From positions 2,108,001 through 2,172,000 of the forward strand of contig OY781043.1 in NCBI GenBank assembly GCA_963676165.1: DNA of 64,000 bases, read 5' to 3'. How positions within the stretch are numbered: position 1 is the stretch's first letter; every line of letters begins with the position of its first letter. The notes beneath the pieces were generated by a model. It was not told the DNA's origin. It searched no databases and saw only the letters and a program-made list of their open reading frames with translations. The stretch comes from JAQIBY01 sp963676165. Lineage in GTDB: Bacteria > Bacteroidota > Bacteroidia > Bacteroidales > ML635J-15. Of this stretch, positions 52,735-61,506 are shown piece by piece. The position numbers and the translations under genes are program-made.

Positions 52735-55700
52735 ATGAGCAAAAAAATATTAGGACTCGACTTAGGAACCAACAGCATTGGTTGGGCGTTGGTTGATCAA
52801 GATTTCGAAAACAAAAATGGAAATATTGACGGGCTGGGGAGTAGAATTATCCCGATGAGTCAGGATATCCTTGGCAATTTTGATGCCGGACAATCTCACT
52901 CACAAACTGCTGACAGAACAAGCTACAGGGGCATTCGCAGATTGTACCAAAGAAATAATTTAAGACGAGAAAGATTGCATAGAGTATTAAATATCTTAGG
53001 TTTTTTACCAGAACATTATGCAGACAATATTGACTTTAACAACAAATTGGGACAATTTAAACCAAATACCGAGGTCAAATTAAATTATTGTAAAAATTCA
53101 GATGGTAAATATGAGTTTATTTTCAAAAACTCATTTTACGAAATGATGAATGAATTTAAACAAAAGCAACCAGAGCTATTCTACACGAACAACAAAGGAG
53201 TTGAAACAAAAATACCATATGACTGGACAATCTATTATTTAAGAAAAAAAGCATTAACAAACAGAATTACCAAAGAGGAGTTGGCTTGGCTAATATTGAA
53301 CTTCAATCAAAAGCGTGGATATTATCAACTAAGAGGAGAAGATATTGAAGAGGATAAAAACAAACAATTCGTTCAATTAAAGGTAAAAGAACTAGTTGAC
53401 ACAGGCGGTGAAGTTAAAGGCAAAAAACTATATGATGTTATTTTTGAAAATGGTTGGAAATATGATCGTCAAATTGTTAAAACAGAAGATTGGATAGACC
53501 GCACAAAGGAATTTATTGTTACAATTTCAACATTAAAAACTGGAGAACTAAAATATTCTTACAAAGCTGTTGATTCTGAAAAGGATTGGATTGCAATAAA
53601 AACAAAAACAGAACAAGACATTGAAAAATCTGACAAAACTGTAGGACAATATATATACGACACATTACTGGATAATCCAACTCAAAAAATAAGAGGAAGT
53701 TTAGTAAAAACTATTGAACGCAAGTTTTATAAAGAAGAATTTAAACAAATACTTACAAAACAAATTGAATTACAACCCGACTTATTTACGGACGAAAAAT
53801 ATCTAAAATGTGTTGAAGAGTTATATCCAAGAAATGAAGCACACCAGAACAGTATTAAACAACTTGGTTTTTTGTATTTATTCATGGATGACATTATTTT
53901 TTATCAACGTCCATTAAAGAGTCAAAAATCTAACATTTCAGGTTGTCAGTTAGAATTTCGCAAATACAAACGAAAAAACAGCGAAACAGGGATTGAAGAG
54001 ACAATCAAGGAACCAATAAAAGCGATTTCAAAATCGCATCCTCTCTTTCAAGAATTCAGGACTTGGCAATGGATACAAAACCTGCGCATTTATGACACTA
54101 CAGGATTAATGTCAGACATAACAAAAGAGCTCCTAAAGCATGAAAACGATTGGGTTGAACTATTTGAGTTTTTACAATCTAAAAAAGAAGTTGAACAGAA
54201 ACATATAATCAAATACTTTATTGATAAGAAACTAATTGACAAAGCAAATAAAGAAAATTACCGTTGGAATTATGTTGAAGATAAAAAATATCCATTTGCT
54301 GAAACTCATTCACAATTTATAAATCGTTTAAAAAAGATACCAGGCATCAATAATCCTGAGCTTTTTCTCTCAGAAAAAACATTAGTAGGCAGTTCAGAAA
54401 ATGGACAATACATTTCAAGAGAAGAACAATTATGGCACATTATTTATTCAATTTCTGATTTAAACGACTACATATCTGCCCTTGGAAAATTTGCATTAAA
54501 ACATAATATAAGTAAAGAGAATTTCATAGAAAGTTTCAAAAAATTCCCTCCATTTAACAGTGATTATGCAAGCTACTCAAAAAAAGCGCTGAATAAGTTA
54601 GTGCCACTAATGCGAATGGGAAAATACTGGAATGAAAATTTAATTAACTCGTTAGTTATAGAAAGAGCAAATTCAATTATGGAAAGAGTTAATGCTTTGA
54701 ACGTGAAGGAAGATTATTCCGAAAAAGATCTAAAGAACGCTCTTTCCCAAGTATGTGATGATGACATCAACAAACAACTTGTTAAAAGTTTCATTCCATT
54801 TAAAGGCAAAACGCCAACAAAAGGTTTAAATACTTACCAGGCAACTTATTTGGTTTATAGAAGACATTCGGAAACAGGGGACATTCAAAAATGGACAACT
54901 CCTGCAGACATTGACATCTTTTTAAAGAATTTCAAACAACATTCATTAAGAAATCCAATTGTAGAGCAAGTGGTAACAGAAACACTACGTGTAGTTAAAG
55001 ATATTTGGAATTTTTATGGAAAAGGGGAAAAAGGATTTTTCAATGAAATACATGTTGAACTTGGCAGAGAAATGAAAAACCCTGCAGATAAGCGTAAAAG
55101 ATTATCGCAAAAAAACTCGGAAAACGAAAATACAAATCACCGGATTAAAGAGTTGTTAAAGGAATTAATGGAGGATAATTCAGTTGAAGGAAATGTCAAA
55201 TCATATTCTCCAAGTCAACAAGAACTATTGAAAATATATGAAGAAGGTATCTTTCAAAACCCAAACGCTAAATATGAAAAAATTAGTGAGGATGAAATAG
55301 CCAAAATTCGAAAAAACAGTACCCCATCACCAAAAGATATTCAACGCTACCGACTCTGGCTTGAGCAAGGTTATATATCACCATATACCGGAAAATTGAT
55401 TGGATTAAGTGACTTATTCACTGAAAAATACCAAATTGAGCACATCATACCTCAATCAAGATATTTTGATAATTCACTGAGCAATAAGGTCATATGTGAA
55501 AGTGATGTAAATCAAGACAAAGGCAATAAAACTGCTTATGAATATTTAAAAAACAACAATGGTAGTATCATAAACGGGCACAAACTGTTTTCACTTGAAG
55601 AATACGAAACACATGTAAACAAATATTTCAAAAATAACGACCAAAAACGTAAAAACCTTTTAAGCGAAGATATCCCTGAAGGGTTTATTAATCGGCAAAT

Positions 55701-57264
55701 GAATGACAGTCGGTATATTAGTAGGTTGGTTAAAGGCTTATTGAGCAATATCGTACGTCAAGATGGTGAGCAAGAAGCTACTTCAAAGCATTTATTACCT
55801 GTAACTGGTGCTGTAACATCAAAATTGAAAAATGACTGGGGTTTAAATGACAAATGGAACGAAATTATTGCACCACGTTTTAAGCGATTAAACGAAATAA
55901 CTAAAACAAATAATTTCGGCTTTTGGGATAATGATATAAATGCATTTCGCATTCAAGTGCCCGATGAAATTAGTAAAGGCTTTAACAAAAAACGCATCGA
56001 CCATAGACACCATGCGCTTGATGCGTTAGTCATAGCATGTACAACACGAGACCACACGCATTATTTAAGTGCTTTAAATGCCGAACACGAAAACTATAGT
56101 CTAAAGGATAAGTTGTTAGTTAAAAACAAACAAGGTGATTTTACAAAGCACTTTCAAATGCCATGGAATGGATTTGCAACAGATGCAAAGAATGAATTAG
56201 AAAAAACCATCATCAGCTTTAAACAAAACACAAGAGTAATTAATAAAACCAATAATAAATTTTGGAGTTACAAAGATGAAAATGGCAATCTAAACATTGG
56301 TAAAGATGGAAAACAAAAAAAGAAATTACGAAAACAAACCAAAGGTGATAATTGGGCTATACGTAAGGCACTACATAAAGAAACTGTTTCTGGCGTCTAT
56401 AATATAGATACACCAAAAGGGAAAATTGCCACATCAGTGCGCACTTCTCTTGCTGATATAAAGAACGAAAAGCATTTGGACAAAATTACTGATCAAAGAA
56501 TTAAGGAAGTTATTTTACCAAATCATTTAAAGAAATACTTGGATGAGAAAGGAAAACCAAAATTTGATGTTGCTTTTAGTCCGGAAGGTATAGAAGATTT
56601 AAACAAAAATATTATTGAGCTTAATAATGGCAAAAAGCATCAACCTATCCGTAAAGTTAAAATGTACGAAGTTGGTAGTAAGTTTTCCGTTTCCGAAGAA
56701 ATAAACTCCGCAAAAAGTAAAAAGTATGTTGAAGCGGCTAAAGGCACAAACCTTTTCTTTGCAATTTATTGGGATGAAAAAAAGCAAAAACGGAATTACG
56801 ACACTGTTCCATTAAATGAAGTCATAGCTCACCAAAAAGAGGTTGCAATTTTACCTAAAGAAGAAAGAACTCCGATTCAAGCTAAACCAGAGAAAGGAAA
56901 ATTTCTATTTACCCTCTCTCCAAACGACCTAGTTTATGTCCCAACCGATGAGGAAATGGAATACCCTCACAATGTTGACTTTAATAACTTTAGCAAAGAA
57001 CAAGTAAACCGATTATATAAATTCACAGATTCAAGTGACACAACAGGGAATTTTATACCCCTCTGTATCGCTAATCTAATTTTCAATCTAAATAAAAAAG
57101 AACAAGAAAAACAAAATACTAGTTACATTATTCAAAATGAATTTGGTCTTGGAAGTCCACAATCAAAAAATCAAAAATCGTTAGATGAAATTATGATAAA
57201 AGAAAGATGCTGGAAAATCAAAACAGATCGACTTGGAAACATTATTGATGTGATCAAAGGATAA
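52735..57264 (+). CDS. cas9: CRISPR-associated endonuclease Cas9, type II-C
   Basis: This RNA-guided double-strand DNA nuclease has 1,509 residues, within the range of the large Bacteroidota II-C proteins. RuvC-I is KILGLDLGTNSIGWALVDQD (Asp9). The arginine-rich bridge helix is YRGIRRLYQRNNLRRERLHR. RuvC-II is IHVELGREM (Glu775). The HNH motif is YQIEHIIPQSRYFDNSLSNK (His903, with the following asparagines). RuvC-III is IDHRHHALDALVIA (His1093, Asp1096). All catalytic residues are present, so the enzyme should be active. A lysine-rich C-terminal region is the expected PAM-interacting part; the PAM cannot be deduced here. No csn2 or cas4 is present, supporting subtype II-C. It is followed after 16 bp by a transposase gene. 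Confidence 0.97.
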   Translation: MSKKILGLDLGTNSIGWALVDQDFENKNGNIDGLGSRIIPMSQDILGNFDAGQSHSQTADRTSYRGIRRLYQRNNLRRERLHRVLNILGFLPEHYADNIDFNNKLGQFKPNTEVKLNYCKNSDGKYEFIFKNSFYEMMNEFKQKQPELFYTNNKGVETKIPYDWTIYYLRKKALTNRITKEELAWLILNFNQKRGYYQLRGEDIEEDKNKQFVQLKVKELVDTGGEVKGKKLYDVIFENGWKYDRQIVKTEDWIDRTKEFIVTISTLKTGELKYSYKAVDSEKDWIAIKTKTEQDIEKSDKTVGQYIYDTLLDNPTQKIRGSLVKTIERKFYKEEFKQILTKQIELQPDLFTDEKYLKCVEELYPRNEAHQNSIKQLGFLYLFMDDIIFYQRPLKSQKSNISGCQLEFRKYKRKNSETGIEETIKEPIKAISKSHPLFQEFRTWQWIQNLRIYDTTGLMSDITKELLKHENDWVELFEFLQSKKEVEQKHIIKYFIDKKLIDKANKENYRWNYVEDKKYPFAETHSQFINRLKKIPGINNPELFLSEKTLVGSSENGQYISREEQLWHIIYSISDLNDYISALGKFALKHNISKENFIESFKKFPPFNSDYASYSKKALNKLVPLMRMGKYWNENLINSLVIERANSIMERVNALNVKEDYSEKDLKNALSQVCDDDINKQLVKSFIPFKGKTPTKGLNTYQATYLVYRRHSETGDIQKWTTPADIDIFLKNFKQHSLRNPIVEQVVTETLRVVKDIWNFYGKGEKGFFNEIHVELGREMKNPADKRKRLSQKNSENENTNHRIKELLKELMEDNSVEGNVKSYSPSQQELLKIYEEGIFQNPNAKYEKISEDEIAKIRKNSTPSPKDIQRYRLWLEQGYISPYTGKLIGLSDLFTEKYQIEHIIPQSRYFDNSLSNKVICESDVNQDKGNKTAYEYLKNNNGSIINGHKLFSLEEYETHVNKYFKNNDQKRKNLLSEDIPEGFINRQMNDSRYISRLVKGLLSNIVRQDGEQEATSKHLLPVTGAVTSKLKNDWGLNDKWNEIIAPRFKRLNEITKTNNFGFWDNDINAFRIQVPDEISKGFNKKRIDHRHHALDALVIACTTRDHTHYLSALNAEHENYSLKDKLLVKNKQGDFTKHFQMPWNGFATDAKNELEKTIISFKQNTRVINKTNNKFWSYKDENGNLNIGKDGKQKKKLRKQTKGDNWAIRKALHKETVSGVYNIDTPKGKIATSVRTSLADIKNEKHLDKITDQRIKEVILPNHLKKYLDEKGKPKFDVAFSPEGIEDLNKNIIELNNGKKHQPIRKVKMYEVGSKFSVSEEINSAKSKKYVEAAKGTNLFFAIYWDEKKQKRNYDTVPLNEVIAHQKEVAILPKEERTPIQAKPEKGKFLFTLSPNDLVYVPTDEEMEYPHNVDFNNFSKEQVNRLYKFTDSSDTTGNFIPLCIANLIFNLNKKEQEKQNTSYIIQNEFGLGSPQSKNQKSLDEIMIKERCWKIKTDRLGNIIDVIKG

Positions 57265-57280
57265 TACAGAGTTGTTTAAG

Positions 57281-57940
57281 ATGCATTTCAAAGAAGGACA
57301 TATCTTTCACATTTACAATCAAGGGAATAATCGTCAGCTGATTTTCTTTGGGCGGGAGAATTATTTCTTCTTTTTGGATAAAATAGGTGAACATGTTTTC
57401 CCTTTCGGTGATATTTTTGCTTATTGCCTGATGCCGAACCACTTTCATATCATGATGCAAGTAAATTCAGTGGTTTTGGATGGTGAAACATTAGTTGAGG
57501 GAGCGACTGCCTTTACTCGGAGCGCGACTCAGAGTCGCACTTCGAGTAAAGGTAGCAGGGAAAGACGCAACCCCAAAATCACGAATTTAAACAAGGAAAT
57601 CGGAATAATGCTGGCTTCCTACACCAGGGCAATCAATAAACAAAATGGCTGGTCGGGATCTTTATTTCGACAGAAAACCAAAGCAGAATGCCTTACCGAG
57701 ATCAGCGACATTACACCTTCTTTTTACAATACGGATTCAGGCACAAGAATTCATCTTCCGAATCCAAAGTCAAATTATCCTCAGAACTGCTTTGATTACA
57801 TTCACAACAATCCAGTTAAAGCAGGTTTGGTAAGAAAACCTGAGGATTGGGAATTTTCATCTTACCTCAATTATTATGAAAATACGGAAAATTCATTGAT
57901 CAACCAATATGCGGCAAGAAATGCTGGCCTTCGATATTAA
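57281..57940 (+). CDS. Y1 (HUH) transposase, REP-associated (RAYT-like), inserted between cas9 and cas1
   Basis: This single-strand DNA transposase of the IS200/REP-associated class has 219 residues from the ATG at 57281; a TTG three codons earlier is less likely. The opening is GHIFHIYNQGNNRQLIFFGR, and the HUH metal motif is in YCLMPNHFHIMMQ (His54, His56). The catalytic tyrosine is Tyr114 in LASYTRAINKQNGWSGSLFR. The C-terminal segment is YIHNNPVKAGLVRKPEDWEF. All catalytic residues are present. Residues about 77-90 (AFTRSATQSRTSSK) are encoded by a 43-bp palindrome and form an extra linker between the two motifs. No IS200-type left or right ends are obvious. Such proteins act on dispersed palindromes; see the hairpins at 10310 and 61293. 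It is co-oriented with the cas genes, 16 bp after cas9. Confidence 0.85.
   Translation: MHFKEGHIFHIYNQGNNRQLIFFGRENYFFFLDKIGEHVFPFGDIFAYCLMPNHFHIMMQVNSVVLDGETLVEGATAFTRSATQSRTSSKGSRERRNPKITNLNKEIGIMLASYTRAINKQNGWSGSLFRQKTKAECLTEISDITPSFYNTDSGTRIHLPNPKSNYPQNCFDYIHNNPVKAGLVRKPEDWEFSSYLNYYENTENSLINQYAARNAGLRY
57510..57552. repeat. Near-perfect palindrome inside the transposase reading frame
   Basis: The left arm (57510-57529, CCTTTACTCGGAGCGCGACT) and right arm (57533-57552, AGTCGCACTTCGAGTAAAGG) pair at 18 of 20 positions around a 3-nt centre. It is GC-richer than the gene around it and keeps the frame open. Confidence 0.8.
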
Positions 57941-57994
57941 TTATTGTCACTCGAATTAAATTTCAAAAGCATCATAAACTAAAATATTCGCATT

Positions 57995-58909
57995 ATGATA
58001 AAACGCACACTCTACTTTGGGAACCCAGCCTATCTAAAGCTAAAAAACAAGCAACTGAAAGTTATGCATCCCAAAGAAAGTGAAGAGCAAGCTAGCATAC
58101 CTATTGAAGACATCGGTGTTTTATTAATGGATCACCAACAGATTACATTAAGCAATGCACTACTTGCTGCCTTGATTGAAAACAATGTAGCTGTGATTGG
58201 CTGTGATCAATCTCATCATCCAACAGGGCTATTTTTACCACTGGAAGGGCATATCCTCCAATCAAAACGGTTCAAAAATCAACTGGAAGCTTCTGAAGCC
58301 TTAAAAAAGAACCTTTGGGCACAAACAGTCCATGCGAAAGTAACAAATCAAGCCAAATTATTGGAAACATTCGGTGTAAACTCAAAACAACTTTATGCTT
58401 TACTCCCTCAAATAAAATCAGGTGACAGTCAAAATGTTGAGGGTAGAGCAGCAAGGATTTATTGGCCATTAGCAACTCAAGATGATACCTTTGTACGCGA
58501 CAGATACGGTTTCCCACCAAATGCACAATTAAATTATGGATATGCAGTATTGAGAGCCACTGTAGCCAGAGCATTAGTAAGCTCAGGCTTATTCCCTACT
58601 CTCGGCATTTTTCATAAAAATCAATACAATGCATATTGTCTTGCTGACGACATCATGGAACCATATCGTCCGTTTTGCGATGAAATTGTTTTAAAAATGC
58701 ATCTAAAAAATGAATTGGAATTTAATGGATTAACCAAAGAACAAAAAACAGAAATACTCAAAATCCTCACTGCCGATGTGCTCATTGGGAAAAAGAAAAG
58801 TCCATTGATGGTAGCAATTAATCGCACCACACATTCTTTAGTGGAATGTTTCGAAGGAAACCGAAGAAAAATTTTGTATCCAACATTTTATGAGTCATCA
58901 CGCAATTAA
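57995..58909 (+). CDS. cas1: CRISPR-associated integrase Cas1, type II
   Basis: Cas1 inserts new spacers at the array as a Cas1-Cas2 complex. It has 304 residues, normal for type II. The N-terminal beta domain opens MIKRTLYFGNPAYLKLKNKQ with IPIEDIGVLLMDHQQITLSN. The metal-binding residues are Glu149 in NVEGRAARIYW, His207 in LGIFHKNQYNAYCLADD and Glu222 in IMEPYRPFCDE. It lies 54 bp after the transposase gene and overlaps cas2 by 20 bp, showing translational coupling. No clear promoter of its own is visible, so it is probably transcribed from upstream, through the transposase gene. Confidence 0.97.
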   Translation: MIKRTLYFGNPAYLKLKNKQLKVMHPKESEEQASIPIEDIGVLLMDHQQITLSNALLAALIENNVAVIGCDQSHHPTGLFLPLEGHILQSKRFKNQLEASEALKKNLWAQTVHAKVTNQAKLLETFGVNSKQLYALLPQIKSGDSQNVEGRAARIYWPLATQDDTFVRDRYGFPPNAQLNYGYAVLRATVARALVSSGLFPTLGIFHKNQYNAYCLADDIMEPYRPFCDEIVLKMHLKNELEFNGLTKEQKTEILKILTADVLIGKKKSPLMVAINRTTHSLVECFEGNRRKILYPTFYESSRN

Positions 58910-59228
58910 TCAGTATCGAGTTATGTGGGTATTAGTATTTTTCGACTTGCCAACTGAAACGAAGAAGCAGCGCAAAGCTGCACAAAAATTCAGGAAACAA
59001 CTACTGGACGATGGATTCACCATGTTTCAATTTTCCATCTACTTGCGCAATTGTCCGAGTCGCGAAAATGCACAAGTCCACATTAAACGTGTAAAAAGTT
59101 TATTACCAGAACAAGGGCACGTTGGCATTCTTAAGATTACCGACAAACAATTTGGGATGATGGAGTTGTTTTACAGTCGAAAAGAAAAGGAGAAACCTGT
59201 TGAAGCACAACAACTCCAACTATTCTAA
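58890..59228 (+). CDS. cas2: CRISPR-associated protein Cas2
   Basis: Cas2 has 112 residues and is the structural partner of Cas1 in spacer integration. The ferredoxin-like fold starts YRVMWVLVFFDLPTETKKQR and continues DDGFTMFQFSIYLRNCPSRE, which is the type II-C Bacteroidota form. The chosen ATG at 58890 lies inside cas1 and gives the family-typical short N-terminal extension; the ATG at 58923 is an alternative. It is the last cas gene. Confidence 0.95.
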   Translation: MSHHAINQYRVMWVLVFFDLPTETKKQRKAAQKFRKQLLDDGFTMFQFSIYLRNCPSRENAQVHIKRVKSLLPEQGHVGILKITDKQFGMMELFYSRKEKEKPVEAQQLQLF

Positions 59229-59268
59229 ACAATAAATTTTAGACTCGTGCAAAACCATAATAAAAAGA

Positions 59269-59296
59269 AAAAACCGATGACTGAACATCGGTTTTT
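59269..59296. terminator. Bidirectional terminator between cas2 and the CRISPR array
   Basis: A perfect 11-bp stem, AAAAACCGATG (59269-59279) with CATCGGTTTTT (59286-59296), has a 6-nt loop. A and T runs let it stop both the rightward cas transcript and the leftward array transcript. Confidence 0.9.
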
Positions 59297-59350
59297 CTCA
59301 TTCTGATACTTTCTTTAACACAATGAATTACAAACAATTATTCATCATAC
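59297..59350. other. Cas2-side flank of the array (possible leader)
   Basis: 54 bp of AT-rich DNA. GAATTACAA at 59325-59333 is the reverse complement of TTGTAATTC at 59352-59360 in the first repeat, so the flank can pair with it. If spacers are added at the cas2 side, this is the integration leader; the degenerate repeat at the other end supports that. Confidence 0.45.
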
Positions 59351-61344
59351 GTTGTAATTCAATACGTCAAAGATACAAATTGAAAGCAAATCACAACTGA
59401 TAAGGCATATATTAGAAATTTGAGTATGTTGTAATTCAATACGTCAAAGATACAAATTGAAAGCAAATCACAACAAAACTTGTAGCGAAAACTGCCAATA
59501 AAATGTTGTAATTCAATACGTCAAAGATACAAATTGAAAGCAAATCACAACTGCATCTTCAATACTTTCGCATTGCCAATCCGTTGTAATTCAATACGTC
59601 AAAGATACAAATTGAAAGCAAATCACAACATTATACTGAATTTTTTAAAAATCTCTTAGTTGTAATTCAATACGTCAAAGATACAAATTGAAAGCAAATC
59701 ACAACTACTGATTTTTCTGATTTTACTTCTTTTTGTTGTAATTCAATACGTCAAAGATACAAATTGAAAGCAAATCACAACTCTCCACTATCTAAATCAT
59801 CCAATGTACCTGTTGTAATTCAATACGTCAAAGATACAAATTGAAAGCAAATCACAACGGTATTGGTTGCATCCAGTTAAGTAAAAGCGTTGTAATTCAA
59901 TACGTCAAAGATACAAATTGAAAGCAAATCACAACATTGGGAGCGCATTGTATTTTGTTTGATAAGTTGTAATTCAATACGTCAAAGATACAAATTGAAA
60001 GCAAATCACAACAGATAGTTGCCATTTTCTTCTTGTTCTCGTGTTGTAATTCAATACGTCAAAGATACAAATTGAAAGCAAATCACAACCTAAAAGCTTG
60101 TTTTTTTCATTTTGATAGAGTTGTAATTCAATACGTCAAAGATACAAATTGAAAGCAAATCACAACTAGAGATCATACACGGCTTTAAATGATTCGTTGT
60201 AATTCAATACGTCAAAGATACAAATTGAAAGCAAATCACAACATGAAAGTCATATGGTAAAAAATCCAATTGGTTGTAATTCAATACGTCAAAGATACAA
60301 ATTGAAAGCAAATCACAACTAACACCTCTGTATCTCTTTCCATATGGAAGTTGTAATTCAATACGTCAAAGATACAAATTGAAAGCAAATCACAACAAAT
60401 AAATGAGCTTCTCGCACTCCAGATTGGTTGTAATTCAATACGTCAAAGATACAAATTGAAAGCAAATCACAACATAATATCCATTTGTAAATACATACGT
60501 ATTGTTGTAATTCAATACGTCAAAGATACAAATTGAAAGCAAATCACAACTAACACCTCTGTATCTCTTTCCATATGGAAGTTGTAATTCAATACGTCAA
60601 AGATACAAATTGAAAGCAAATCACAACAAATAAATGAGCTTCTCGCACTCCAGATTGGTTGTAATTCAATACGTCAAAGATACAAATTGAAAGCAAATCA
60701 CAACGATCTTTCTAATGTCTTGTAACCTGGTATTGTTGTAATTCAATACGTCAAAGATACAAATTGAAAGCAAATCACAACAACATTTAATTAATTACTA
60801 CATGACAAATAGTTGTAATTCAATACGTCAAAGATACAAATTGAAAGCAAATCACAACCTTCTGTGCTTAATTCAAATTTTGTGCTTCGTTGTAATTCAA
60901 TACGTCAAAGATACAAATTGAAAGCAAATCACAACTGCATCTTCAATACTTTCGCATTGCCAATCCGTTGTAATTCAATACGTCAAAGATACAAATTGAA
61001 AGCAAATCACAACATTATACTGAATTTTTTAAAAATCTCTTAGTTGTAATTCAATACGTCAAAGATACAAATTGAAAGCAAATCACAACTACTGATTTTT
61101 CTGATTTTACTTCTTTTTGTTGTAATTCAATACGTCAAAGATACAAATTGAAAGCAAATCACAACTGAGACGTCCTGTCGGAGCCATTGTAAAAGTTGTA
61201 ATTCAATACGTCAAAGATACAAATTGAAAGCAAATCACAACCCGGAATCTTTCCTGATAATTTCAATATGGGTTGTAATTCAATACATCAAACCTGCCAG
61301 CCTACTAAAAAATAATATGGCAGGCTGGGATACATTTTGAAAGC
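59351..61344 (-). CRISPR. Type II-C CRISPR array: 25 intact 47-bp repeats plus one broken repeat, 25 spacers
   Basis: The first repeat is 59351-59397 (GTTGTAATTCAATACGTCAA ... GAAAGCAAATCACAAC). Intact repeats look identical and recur about every 77 bp, the last at 61195-61241. Spacers are 29-31 nt. The 26th repeat (61272-61292 plus 61329-61344) is degenerate and split by a 36-bp hairpin. tracrRNA pairing fixes the crRNA strand as minus, so transcription runs from 61.3 kb towards cas2. On that strand each repeat contains TATCTTTG (repeat positions 23-30) with a TTG about 18 bp before it, a possible promoter in every repeat. Spacers at 59552-59734 (three) recur in the same order at 60936-61118, and the two at 60320-60426 recur at 60551-60657, so 20 different spacers remain. 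Confidence 0.98.
61293..61328. repeat. Hairpin element, copy 2, inserted in the terminal CRISPR repeat
   Basis: A 36-bp segment with ends CCTGCCAGCC (61293-61302) and GGCAGGCTGG (61319-61328), identical to those of 10310-10347, encloses an AT-rich centre. Repeat sequence resumes directly on both sides (TCAAA before, GATACA after). No target duplication is evident. Confidence 0.8.
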
Positions 61345-61506
61345 GACGTAGGAGATTCACGAATTCCTTTAAAAATAAACACTCAATGAGTAAAGCAAAT
61401 CATCCTTCGACCAAAGATACGATAATTCAGGTTGATTCCCCCATCCTTTTGATAAACACTAAAAATTATGTATCTTTAAGCAAAGACAACGAAAAAAATA
61501 AAACCA
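61345..61506. promoter_or_regulatory. Array-to-DUF2851 intergenic region with promoter
   Basis: TTTG (61448-61451) and TATCTTTA (61471-61478), 19 bp apart, form a good promoter (one mismatch) for the gene at 61507. Two short pieces of CRISPR-repeat sequence also occur here: AAAGCAAATCA (61392-61402) and CAAAGATAC (61412-61420). The second is TATCTTTG on the minus strand and might help start array transcription. Confidence 0.55.

Noticed and set aside
52735..57264. Cas9 as an inactivated or fused variant because of its large size
   Set aside because: All RuvC and HNH residues are present in the right order, and about 1,500 residues is within the range of Bacteroidota II-C proteins.
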